Assembly (NCBI RefSeq): GCF_002850745.1
Contig: NZ_KZ559470.1
Span: 62,001-126,000, forward strand
Length of the DNA stretch: 64,000 nt
Source of the DNA: Nonomuraea indica
GTDB lineage: Bacteria > Actinomycetota > Actinomycetes > Streptosporangiales > Streptosporangiaceae
Reading direction: 5' to 3'
How positions within the stretch are numbered: position 1 is the first letter of the stretch; each line of letters begins with the position of its first letter. The position numbers and the translations under genes are program-made. Below the pieces are notes generated by a model. The model was not told the origin of the DNA, searched no databases, and saw only the letters and a program-made list of their open reading frames with translations. Of the stretch, positions 8,043 to 15,703 are shown piece by piece.

Positions 8043-9136
8043 CCCTGCAGGGCCTGCACGACCTGGCCGAGGGCGCCGCCGTCCTCGGCACCGGCGGCGG
8101 CGGAGACCCCTACATCGGCCGTCTCCTGGTCGAACAGGAGATGCGCGCGGGACGTACCGTCCACATCATCGGCGCCGACGAGCTGCCCGACGGCGCGCTC
8201 GTGCTGCCGTCGTCGATGATGGGCGCGCCCACCGTGTTCGTGGAGAAGCTGCCCTCCGGGGCCGGCAACGTCGCCGCCTTCCGGGCGTTGGAGGCCCATC
8301 TCGGCCGCACCGCCGCCGCCGTCATGCCGACCGAGTGCGGCGGGCTCAACAGCATGATCCCGTTGATGCTCGGCGCGCAGCTCGGCCTGCCCGTGGTGGA
8401 CGCCGACGGCATGGGCCGCGCCTTCCCCGAGCTGCAGATGCAGACCTTCGGCGTGCTGGGGGTGTCCGGCTCGCCGATGGCGATCGCCTCCGACCACGGC
8501 GACACCAGCATCATCGACGCCACCGACAACAAACGGATGGAGCAGCTGGCCCGCGCGCTGACCGTCCAGATGGGCGGCGCCTCCTACATCAGCGACTACC
8601 CGATGGACACCGACGACGTCCGCCGCACCTCCGTGCACGGCACGCTCACCCTGTGCCGCCGCATCGGCGAGACCCTGCGGCAGGCGCGCGCGGCGCACGC
8701 CGACCCCTTCGACGCCCTCACCTCGATGCTGGCCGGCACTATCTACAGCCTCGGTGTCGCCCTCTTCCGCGGCAAGCTCGTCGACGTGGAACGCCGCACG
8801 GTGGACGGCTTCGCCCGCGGCAGGGCGCGGCTCGAGTCGGACGGCGACCCGGACGACACCCTGGAGATCACCTTCCAGAACGAGCACCTGGTCGCCCGTC
8901 GCGACGGCACGGTCGTCGCCATCGTCCCGGACCTGATCTGCACCCTCAACAGCGAGACCGGCGCACCGATCCCCACCGAGTCGCTCGCCTACGGCCAACG
9001 GCTCACGGTGTACGGCATCTCCACCCCGCCGATCATGCGGACCCCCGAGGCGCTGGCGTGCTTCGGCCCCGCCGGATTCGGCCTTCCGGACCGCTACACC
9101 CCGCTGGAGGACCTTCTCCTCACCCTCCGCCCCTGA
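8027..9136 (+). CDS. DUF917 family protein (S-methyl-thiohydantoin desulfurase-like)
   Basis: This 369-residue protein belongs to Pfam DUF917, annotated as S-methyl thiohydantoin desulfurase and related to hydantoinases. The N-terminal LAEGAAVLGTGGGGDPYIGR and the central VMPTECGGLNSMIPLMLGAQ and GLPVVDADGMGRAFPELQM blocks are family signatures. The ATG at 8027 follows GGAGGAGG and lies inside the end of the hydantoinase-like gene, so translation is probably coupled. Together with the NCS1 permease this suggests uptake and ring-opening or desulfurisation of a (thio)hydantoin-type compound. The exact substrate is not deducible. Confidence 0.9.
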   Translation: MGYDLTLQGLHDLAEGAAVLGTGGGGDPYIGRLLVEQEMRAGRTVHIIGADELPDGALVLPSSMMGAPTVFVEKLPSGAGNVAAFRALEAHLGRTAAAVMPTECGGLNSMIPLMLGAQLGLPVVDADGMGRAFPELQMQTFGVLGVSGSPMAIASDHGDTSIIDATDNKRMEQLARALTVQMGGASYISDYPMDTDDVRRTSVHGTLTLCRRIGETLRQARAAHADPFDALTSMLAGTIYSLGVALFRGKLVDVERRTVDGFARGRARLESDGDPDDTLEITFQNEHLVARRDGTVVAIVPDLICTLNSETGAPIPTESLAYGQRLTVYGISTPPIMRTPEALACFGPAGFGLPDRYTPLEDLLLTLRP

Positions 9137-9277
9137 CCCACCCGCCGTCCGGGCCTCGGACCGTGCGGCCCGGGGCCCGGACGGCCGCTCCTTCACCGGC
9201 GCACGCCCGGGCCCCGGGCGGAAGGCGCCGGGCGTACGGGCGCGCACGGGCCACCCGGTCCGGCGGCCCCGGCACGG

Positions 9278-9290
9278 TACCGTGACGGCG
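9278..9290 (+). promoter_or_regulatory. Leaderless-type promoter: TACCGT box 7 nt before ATG
   Basis: TACCGT (9278-9283) lies exactly 7 nt upstream of the ATG at 9291, with no Shine-Dalgarno between. This is the spacing expected when the transcript begins at or near the start codon. The same geometry recurs at 24928 and 61968. Confidence 0.55.
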
Positions 9291-10118
9291 ATGGATCTCC
9301 TGGTGATCGGCGGCAGCGGCTTCCTCGGGCAGGAGGTCGTCCGACGGGCCCGGCGCGCAGGCACCCGCGTCGTGGCGACGTTCCGTCGCCGTGCCCCGGC
9401 CGTCACCGGCGTCGACTGGCGCGCACTCGACATCAGGCGCCGCGACGAGGTCATGGCCCTGGTCCAGCGGACCCGGCCCGCCGCGATCGTCAACACCGCG
9501 TCACGGCGGGCCGACTGGGCGACCACCGCGGACGGTGCGGCGCACGTCGCCGCGGCAGCCGCGGCCGTCGGCGCCCGGTTGGTGCACGTGTCCAGCGACG
9601 CGGTGTTCTCCGGACTGGCGAGACGCTACGACGAGACCTGCCCGCCCGATCCCACGACCCCCTACGGCGCCGCCAAGGCCGCGGCCGAGACGGCGATCAA
9701 GGGCCTCGATCCCACCGCCGTGATCGCCCGGACCTCGCTCATCATCGGGGGCGGAGGCTCGCCGCACGAGGCCCGCGTGCACGCGCTCGCGTCCGGCACC
9801 ACAGCCGGTGTCCTGTTCACCGACGACGTGCGGTGCCCGGTCCACGTCACCGACCTCGCCTCGGCGCTGCTGGAGCTCACCGGCTCGTCCTCTTCGGGGA
9901 TCCACCACGTCGCCGGAGCCGACGCCGTCACCCGCCACGAGCTCGGCGTGCTCATCGCCCGCCGCGACGGCCTCGACGAGGCCGGCCTGCCCACCGGCCT
10001 GCGCGCCCGGACGGGCCCACCGGGCCCCCTCGACGTACGCCTGGACTGCGCCCTGACCCGGTCGCGGCTGACGACCCGGCTTCGGGGTGCGCGCGAGTTC
10101 CTCGCCGTCCCGCGTTGA
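9291..10118 (+). CDS. NAD(P)-dependent sugar reductase-like SDR (RmlD-like)
   Basis: This 275-residue Rossmann protein starts MDLLVIGGSGFLGQEVVRRA, with the GxxGxxG nucleotide motif at residues 8-14. SSDAVFSG and YGAAK give the serine and the YxxxK tyrosine/lysine pair of the extended short-chain dehydrogenase family. Its length and the DxxRxxD.VxxLVQRTRPAAIVNTAS pattern resemble dTDP-4-dehydrorhamnose reductase (RmlD). No other deoxysugar genes are nearby, so it may be a general SDR of unknown substrate. I chose the ATG at 9291 over a GTG at 9282 because the -10 element overlaps the GTG. Confidence 0.85.
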   Translation: MDLLVIGGSGFLGQEVVRRARRAGTRVVATFRRRAPAVTGVDWRALDIRRRDEVMALVQRTRPAAIVNTASRRADWATTADGAAHVAAAAAAVGARLVHVSSDAVFSGLARRYDETCPPDPTTPYGAAKAAAETAIKGLDPTAVIARTSLIIGGGGSPHEARVHALASGTTAGVLFTDDVRCPVHVTDLASALLELTGSSSSGIHHVAGADAVTRHELGVLIARRDGLDEAGLPTGLRARTGPPGPLDVRLDCALTRSRLTTRLRGAREFLAVPR

Positions 10119-10187
10119 CCTCGGCCCGCCGCCGGGTCCGCCATGGCCGACGGGAAGCCGGGCTGTCGGAGCGCTTCTCGCAGGCCT

Positions 10188-10207
10188 ATAGTCATCGACA
10201 TGACTAT
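10188..10207. promoter_or_regulatory. PadR operator-like palindrome
   Basis: Perfect 8-bp arms ATAGTCAT (10188-10195) and ATGACTAT (10200-10207) flank CGAC. A TATAGT -10-like hexamer overlaps the left arm, and the site ends 19 bp before the PadR start. PadR-family operators typically contain ATGT/ATGAC-type arms of this length, so autorepression is likely. Confidence 0.7.
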
Positions 10208-10226
10208 TCATGGAAACGAGTAGGCC

Positions 10227-10805
10227 GTGAGCCTGCGACACGCGGTCCTCGCGGCGCTGCTCGACGGCGAACACAGCGGCTACCAGCTCACCAAGCTCTT
10301 CGACGTGGGCGTCTCCAACTTCTGGTACGCCGCCCCGCAACAGCTCTACGCCGAGCTGACGAAGCTGGAGGCCGACGGGCTGGTCGCGGGGCGCGAGGTC
10401 GTCCAGCAGGGGCGGCCCAACAAACGCGTCTTCACGGTCACCGAGGCCGGCGTCGCCGAGCTGGCCGCCTTCGCCGCGGCACCGGCCAAGCCGCTGCTGA
10501 TCCGCGATGATCTGGTCGTCAAGGTGCACGCCGTGGACGTGCTCGACCCCGCGCCGCTGATCGCCCAGCTCCTGGAGCGGGCGGAGCAGGCCGCGGCCAA
10601 GCTGGCGCTCTTCGAGACGATGCTGAAGCGCCTGCGCGGCGACCGGGACGAGGGGGCGTTCCTCCGCGAAGGCGAGCGCATCGGCCCGTACCTGTCCTGC
10701 CTGGCCGGGTGCCGCCTGGAGCGGGAGATGCGCGACTGGTGCCTGAGCACCGCCCGGACGCTCGGCGAGCGCTCCGCCCACCCCGGAAGGACGACGAGAT
10801 CATGA
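10227..10805 (+). CDS. PadR family transcriptional regulator
   Basis: This 192-residue protein begins (GTG) SLRHAVLAALLDGEHSGYQL, the PadR N-terminal winged helix, followed by the recognition/wing segment FWYAAPQQLYAELTKLEADG and QQGRPNKRVFTVTEAG. The C-terminal half is helical (PadR_C / Vir-like domain) with LLERAEQAAAKLALFETML. PadR proteins repress efflux or detoxification genes and respond to small hydrophobic ligands. It sits just behind a perfect palindrome and overlaps the SGNH hydrolase by 4 nt (ATGA), so both are co-translated and probably autoregulated. Confidence 0.93.
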   Translation: MSLRHAVLAALLDGEHSGYQLTKLFDVGVSNFWYAAPQQLYAELTKLEADGLVAGREVVQQGRPNKRVFTVTEAGVAELAAFAAAPAKPLLIRDDLVVKVHAVDVLDPAPLIAQLLERAEQAAAKLALFETMLKRLRGDRDEGAFLREGERIGPYLSCLAGCRLEREMRDWCLSTARTLGERSAHPGRTTRS

Positions 10806-11581
10806 GCTACCGGCGTTACGTGGCGCTCGGCGACAGCCAGACCGAGGGCCTCGGCGACCACGACGACGCGGGCGGGCACCGCGGGTGGGCCGACCGGCTC
10901 GCCGAGCACCTCGCCCGCGTCGACCCCGGCGTGCGCTACGCCAACCTCGCCGTCCGGGGCCGCCTGGCCGCCCAGGTGCGCGACGAGCAACTGCCGGCCG
11001 CGCTGGAGCTGCGGCCCGACCTGGCCACGGTCATGGCCGGGATGAACGACCTGATCCGGCCGGGCTTCGACGCCGCCGAGGTGGCCGCGGCGCTGGAGGA
11101 GACGTTCGCGGCGCTGACCGCCGCGGGGGCGCGCGTGGTGAGCGTGACGTTCCCCGACCTCGGCGCGATCACCCCGCTGGCTCGCCCGCTCGTGCCCCGG
11201 GTGCTCGACCTCAACGCCCGCATCGAGAAGGCGGCGGCGCGCCACGGGGTCACGCTGATCGACACGTTCCCGCTCGCCTTCGTCACCGACGCGAGGATGT
11301 GGAGCAGCGACCGGTTGCACGCCAGTCCGGTGGGGCACGCCCGCTTCGCGGCCGCCTTCGCGCACGCGCTGGGGCTCCCCGGCTGGGACGACGCGTGGAT
11401 GACCCCCCTGCCCGCGCTGCCCGCCCCGGCGGCCTGGCGGGCGGTGGCGGCGGAGGCGCGGTGGCTGGCCACCTTCGGCGGGCCCTGGCTGGGCCGGCGC
11501 CTGCGCGGCCGATCCTCGGGCGACGCCCGCACCGCCAAGCGGCCGCTGCTCATGCCGGTGGTCGAGGGACCCTCGGGGTGA
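10802..11581 (+). CDS. SGNH/GDSL-family hydrolase
   Basis: This 259-residue esterase-like protein has YVALGDSQTEGLGD (block I Ser), a block II Gly in NLAVRGRLA, block III GMNDL, and block V DRLHASPVGH with the catalytic Asp/His. The combination defines the SGNH hydrolase fold. No signal peptide is evident, so it is likely cytoplasmic. The start overlaps the PadR stop (ATGA). Its C-terminus carries a basic tail (RRLRGRSSGDARTAKRPLL). The substrate is an ester of unknown nature. It converges with the multicopper oxidase, 4 nt away. Confidence 0.9.
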   Translation: MSYRRYVALGDSQTEGLGDHDDAGGHRGWADRLAEHLARVDPGVRYANLAVRGRLAAQVRDEQLPAALELRPDLATVMAGMNDLIRPGFDAAEVAAALEETFAALTAAGARVVSVTFPDLGAITPLARPLVPRVLDLNARIEKAAARHGVTLIDTFPLAFVTDARMWSSDRLHASPVGHARFAAAFAHALGLPGWDDAWMTPLPALPAPAAWRAVAAEARWLATFGGPWLGRRLRGRSSGDARTAKRPLLMPVVEGPSG

Positions 11582-11585
11582 GGCG

Positions 11586-13031
11586 CTACCCGTGGTGGCC
11601 GGCGATGGTGCGCGGCACCTGGTTCTCGGTGCCGGGCTCCACGATCACGAACTGGCCCATCATGCCGGAGTCCTCGTGCCGCAGGATGTGGCAGTGGTAC
11701 ATGTACGGCGTGGCCGGGTCGGTGAACCGGCCGAACCGCACGGCGACCCGCACCGTGCTCTTCGGCGGCACGTAGACGGTGTCCTTGTGGCCGCTCGCGT
11801 ACGCCGGCGGCTTCTCCCCGTCCACGTCGAGCACCTGGAACGCCACCTCGTGGATGTGGAAGTTGTGGGCGTAGACGGTGTTCTCGATCTCCCAGATCTC
11901 GGTGGCGCCGGCGGGCACCACCTCGTCGATGCGCGACATGTCCATCTCCTTGCCGTTGATGGCGTCGTGCCCGTTGAGCCGGAACCGGCGGACCCTGGCG
12001 CCCGGGGGCACCACGATCGGAGCGGGCTCGGCCAGCCGGTCCGGGAGGCCGGGAGAGGCGGCGAGCCGCGGCGCCGCGACGATCTTCAGCAGGTCGAAGT
12101 CGCCCTCGTCGATGTCGTCGGACCCCGACCGCGTGCGCAGCAGGACCTGTTCCCCGGCCGTGAAGGTCACGACGACCTCCACCCGTTCGCCCGGCGTGAG
12201 GGAGACCTCGTCCACCGGGACGGGGGCGGGCAGCAGGCCGGCGTCGTTGCCGACGACGTGGAACGTCCGGCCGTCGGCGAACGTGAGGTGGTACATCCGG
12301 GCGTTCGACCCGTTGAGGACGCGGAAGCGCACCCGCTCGGTGCGCACGTTGAGGAACGGGGCGTGCACGCCGTTGACCAGCATGTGGTCGCCCAGGATGC
12401 CGAAGGTGCCCGTCAACGGGTCGCCGGACGGCGAGCCGTCCTCGGCGAGGTTCTTGTCCTGCAGGATGAGGGGTATGTCGTCGACCCCGTACGCCGCGGG
12501 CAGCCCGGGCGCGGTCCGGTCGTCGATGATGAACATGCCGGCGAGCCCGCGGTAGACGTGCCTGGCGGTCGCGCCGTGCGGGTGGGGGTGGTACCACGAC
12601 GTGGCGGCGGGCTGGTCGATGGTCCAGTGCGGGCTCCACGTGGCGCCCGGCGCGATCGTCTGGTGCGGCCCGCCGTCCATCCTCGCGGGGAGCCGCATCC
12701 CGTGCCAGTGCACGGTGCTCGCCTCGTCCAGGCGGTTGGCGACCGTGACGCGGACCTTGTCGCCGCGTGCCGCCCGGATCGTCGGCCCGAGGTGCGGGCC
12801 GTTGAACCCCCACGTCTCGACGGGCCTGCCGGGCAGGATCTCGCTGCGGCCCCGCTGCATCGTCAGCGCGAACGTCCGCGTCCCGTCCTTGTCCACCTCG
12901 GGCTTCAGCAGCGGAGGCACGCGCAGCTCGGTGCGGAAGGCGGCCGGATCGCTCGCGCGTGGAGTGCTGGACCCGCAGGCGGAGGCGAGGCCCGCGAGGG
13001 CGGCGGTCGCGAGGAACTGTCGGCGGTTCAT
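11586..13031 (-). CDS. Secreted multicopper oxidase (CueO/laccase-like)
   Basis: A 481-residue protein with a Tat-like leader carrying a lipobox (MNRRQFLATAALAGLASACG), so it is probably exported folded and lipid-anchored at the cysteine. All four copper clusters are visible: HWHG (T2/T3), HPHPHG, HNFHIHE, and the C-terminal HCHILRHED that provides the T1 site, followed by GMMGQF giving the axial Met. It oxidises Cu(I), metal ions or phenols with O2 to water. Its promoter must lie at or within the 3' end of the kinase gene, where a copy of the response-regulator promoter motif occurs (13122-13142), so it is a good candidate target of the adjacent two-component system. Confidence 0.95.
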   Translation of the reverse strand: MNRRQFLATAALAGLASACGSSTPRASDPAAFRTELRVPPLLKPEVDKDGTRTFALTMQRGRSEILPGRPVETWGFNGPHLGPTIRAARGDKVRVTVANRLDEASTVHWHGMRLPARMDGGPHQTIAPGATWSPHWTIDQPAATSWYHPHPHGATARHVYRGLAGMFIIDDRTAPGLPAAYGVDDIPLILQDKNLAEDGSPSGDPLTGTFGILGDHMLVNGVHAPFLNVRTERVRFRVLNGSNARMYHLTFADGRTFHVVGNDAGLLPAPVPVDEVSLTPGERVEVVVTFTAGEQVLLRTRSGSDDIDEGDFDLLKIVAAPRLAASPGLPDRLAEPAPIVVPPGARVRRFRLNGHDAINGKEMDMSRIDEVVPAGATEIWEIENTVYAHNFHIHEVAFQVLDVDGEKPPAYASGHKDTVYVPPKSTVRVAVRFGRFTDPATPYMYHCHILRHEDSGMMGQFVIVEPGTENQVPRTIAGHHG

Positions 13032-13109
13032 GGTCCCCGGTTGATCTCTCGTGTGGATGTGGCGCCCCTACTGTGCGGCATCGGGCCCCGCCCGGCACAG
13101 TCGCCCGGT

Positions 13110-14930
13110 TCACCTCGCGGGCGTGAGATCCTCATGATCCACGGGGGTGCGGGCGAGGAGCTCGAAATGGTTGCCGGTCAGGGTGGTGGTGAGCTCGCCG
13201 CCGATGGCGGTCAGGCGGGCCCGCAGGTTCTCCAGCCCCGTGCCCGGCTCGCCGGTGGCGGGCGCGGCTCCGTCGTTGGCCACGCGCAGCCGTACGCGGC
13301 CGTCCTCGGCGGCGATCTCGATCAGGCACTCGTGCGGCGTGCTGTGCCTGAGCACGTTGGTGACCGCCTCGCGCAGCACCACGGCGAGCACGGGCTCGGC
13401 CGGCCCGGCCACGGGCGCGGCGTGGACCCGCACGGCCGCTCCGGCGGATTCCAGCACGGCTCTGGCGGAGTCGACCTCGGCGGCCAGCGACAGGGGCCGG
13501 CCCGGCGCGCTCAGCGCGGCGATGTCGACGAGCGCGGCCTGTGCCGCGTGCGTCATCCGTTCGAGGTGTCTCGTGGCGCCCCCCGGGTCGGTGTCCAGCA
13601 GCCGCAGCGTGAGGTCCCCGTGCAGGACGATCGCGGTCAGGCCGCGGCCGAGCAGATCGTGCACGTCCCGGCCCATCCGCAGCCGCTCGCGTAGGGCCTC
13701 CACCTCGACCAGCTCCGCCCGGGTGCGCCTGAGCTCGGTGATGAGGCCGACCAGCCGGGTCAGGCCGTAGACGGCGATGGCCGTCGATACGGCAGTGCAG
13801 AACTGGTAGGCGCCCACGAACGGGCCTTCGCCCAACCAGCCATCGACGGCGTCGATGCCGAAGATCGCCATGCACAGCGGCCCGGACACGCGGGCCGGAG
13901 CGCACAGCAGGACGACGCCGGCGAAGAATCCCGACACCAGCAGTCCGGACGTCTCCCCGACCGCCAGGGGGCCGTAGACGGTCATGGCCTGAGCCGCGAG
14001 GGTCCAGCGCAGGGACCTGGGCCGCCTGCCCGCGTGCACGGCGGACAGGTGCCAGAACTGCAGGGCGAAGGTCACGGGCAGCACCGCCAGGTGCCAGACG
14101 TGTGCGGAGCCGCGGCCTTGCTCCGCGTCGGCGACGAAGGCGAACAGAGAGTGACCGATGAACAGGACATGCGTGGCCACGAGGATCGGTGTGGCCGACC
14201 GGGCGATCCGCGCGTCATGATCGCGGGCCGGGACCGGGACCGGCACGTCGGCGTGCGGCAGGGACCGCACCCGGTCCAGTGCCCCGCGTGCGACGGCGAC
14301 GGCCCGTGAGACGTCGCCTCGCGTCGTCTGCGCCCGGCCGTGGCGCAGCGCCCGCCGCGCCAGGTGCTCGATGGCGGTCACGTCGCTCTCGACCTGGTGC
14401 TGCACGTGCCGGCGAAGCCGTAACCGTTCGACCTCCCGGGCCCTGGTGGCCAGCTCCGCCCGCTCCTCCCGTACGCGGTTCAGCAGCTCGGTGAGCCGGC
14501 TGAGGGCGTACAGCAGCAGGCCGACGTTGAGGGGGGCGACGACCGCGTAGTAGACGAACAGGGGTGCGGGGTTCAGGGCGAACGCCATGACCCCCTCGAC
14601 GACCGGGATCAGCCCGAAGATCAGCCACGCGGAGGGACCGCTCACGACGAGAAGAGCGGAGGCGGCGACGAACCCCGAGCCGCCCGCCCGCCAGGCGTCG
14701 GCCTCCACCAGCAGCGGCAGGTAGTTGAGCACGGCCTGGACCAGGAAGAGCAGCACGGACAGGCGCCGCCTGCCCAGCGACAGCGAGATCGGCAGCTGCA
14801 GCGCGGCGACCCCGACGATGGCGCCCACCAGCACCGGCCCGGCCGAGGCCTCGGCGACGTGGTAGGACACCCGCGCCACGCAGACGACGCAGATGAAGAC
14901 GGCCAGCAGCCGTACCGGGCTCAGAGCCAA
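13110..14930 (-). CDS. Sensor histidine kinase, NarL/DesK type, with internally duplicated membrane-DHp module
   Basis: This 606-residue kinase has two consecutive multi-helix membrane regions (about residues 1-150 and 245-385), each followed by a coiled-coil/DHp-like helix. The first DHp copy, RLRLRRHVQHQVESDVTAIE, is degenerate and has no ATPase domain after it. The second, RLRMGRDVHDLLGRGLTAIV, carries the phospho-accepting His. It is followed by a HATPase_c domain with N-box REAVTNVLRHS and G-box GTGLENLRARL. The likely TTG start at 14930 overlaps the response regulator by 10 nt. It phosphorylates the adjacent NarL-type regulator; the signal is unknown, but the neighbouring multicopper oxidase suggests metal or envelope stress. 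Confidence 0.92.
   Translation of the reverse strand: MALSPVRLLAVFICVVCVARVSYHVAEASAGPVLVGAIVGVAALQLPISLSLGRRRLSVLLFLVQAVLNYLPLLVEADAWRAGGSGFVAASALLVVSGPSAWLIFGLIPVVEGVMAFALNPAPLFVYYAVVAPLNVGLLLYALSRLTELLNRVREERAELATRAREVERLRLRRHVQHQVESDVTAIEHLARRALRHGRAQTTRGDVSRAVAVARGALDRVRSLPHADVPVPVPARDHDARIARSATPILVATHVLFIGHSLFAFVADAEQGRGSAHVWHLAVLPVTFALQFWHLSAVHAGRRPRSLRWTLAAQAMTVYGPLAVGETSGLLVSGFFAGVVLLCAPARVSGPLCMAIFGIDAVDGWLGEGPFVGAYQFCTAVSTAIAVYGLTRLVGLITELRRTRAELVEVEALRERLRMGRDVHDLLGRGLTAIVLHGDLTLRLLDTDPGGATRHLERMTHAAQAALVDIAALSAPGRPLSLAAEVDSARAVLESAGAAVRVHAAPVAGPAEPVLAVVLREAVTNVLRHSTPHECLIEIAAEDGRVRLRVANDGAAPATGEPGTGLENLRARLTAIGGELTTTLTGNHFELLARTPVDHEDLTPAR
13122..13142. promoter_or_regulatory. 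Second copy of the NarL-type operator motif, upstream of the multicopper oxidase
   Basis: CGTGAGATCCTCAT followed by GATCCAC lies inside the last codons of the kinase gene, about 90 bp before the oxidase start. It matches, with two differences over 21 positions, the reverse strand of the palindrome at 15575-15610 in front of the response-regulator gene. Shared sequence at two promoters suggests a common regulator. Confidence 0.55.
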
Positions 14931-15526
14931 CCGGCGTCCTGGGCGATCCGGACGGCGTGCAGCCGGTTGCGGGCGTGCAGCGTGGCGACGATCCCGGTGA
15001 GGTAGTTGCGCACGGTGCCCACGGACAGGAACAGCGCCTCGGCGATCTGCTCCACGTCCTCACCCTCGGCGAACCTCCGCAGCACCTCCAGCTCGCGCGG
15101 TCTGAGCGGGCTCTCGACCGCCTCCAGCGCCGCCACGGCGAGCTTGGGATCGATCACCCGCTCCCCCGCCGCGACCCTGCGGATCGCGTCGGCCAGCTGG
15201 TCCGGCGGGGCGTCCTTGACCACGAACCCGGACGCCTTCGCGGCGAACGCCCTCCGGACGCTTCCCGGCCGGCCGAAGCTCGTCAGGATCAGCACCTGGC
15301 AGCGCGGTACGCGCCTGCGCAGCTCGGCCGCGGCGCTGAGCCCGTCGATTCCCGGCAGTCCCACGTCGATCACCGCCACGTCGGGCGCGTGCTCCAGCGC
15401 CAGGCGCACGATCTCGTCGCCGGACGCCGCCTGGGCGACCACCTGGAGGTCGGGTTCGAGATCGAGCAGTGCGACCAGGGCCCCGCGAACCATGTGCATG
15501 TCCTCGGCGAGCAGAACCCGGATCAT
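14921..15526 (-). CDS. NarL/FixJ-type response regulator
   Basis: A 201-residue regulator. The receiver domain shows the acidic pair in MIRVLLAEDMHMVRGALVAL, the phospho-Asp in DVAVIDVGLPGIDG (about residue 53), and the conserved Lys in GFVVKDAP. The LuxR-type HTH follows (PLRPRELEVLRRFAEGEDVE, then QIAEALFLSVGTVRNYLTGI). The ATG at 15526 follows AGGGG. It forms an overlapping pair with the kinase and faces a palindromic site (15575-15610) in its own promoter, suggesting autoregulation. Confidence 0.96.
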   Translation of the reverse strand: MIRVLLAEDMHMVRGALVALLDLEPDLQVVAQAASGDEIVRLALEHAPDVAVIDVGLPGIDGLSAAAELRRRVPRCQVLILTSFGRPGSVRRAFAAKASGFVVKDAPPDQLADAIRRVAAGERVIDPKLAVAALEAVESPLRPRELEVLRRFAEGEDVEQIAEALFLSVGTVRNYLTGIVATLHARNRLHAVRIAQDAGWL

Positions 15527-15574
15527 CCATCGCCCCTACCGTCAGGCCCCACTATCGCCACATTTCTACCATCT

Positions 15575-15610
15575 CGTGAGATCTTCATAGTGGATCATGA
15601 AGGTCTCACG
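15575..15610. promoter_or_regulatory. Palindromic operator in the response-regulator promoter
   Basis: Left arm CGTGAGATCTTCAT (15575-15588) and right arm ATGAAGGTCTCACG (15597-15610) pair over 14 bp with one mismatch around an 8-nt centre. It lies 49 bp before the response-regulator start. A near copy occurs at 13122-13142 before the multicopper oxidase. Confidence 0.65.
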
Positions 15611-15703
15611 CCCCGGGGTGAGCTCGGCGGAGGCGGCCCGGCCGCCGATCAGCGGCGCCTGGTCGTCCCTTCCGCTGTCATCGGGGTCAGCCCTTCCCGT
15701 CGT

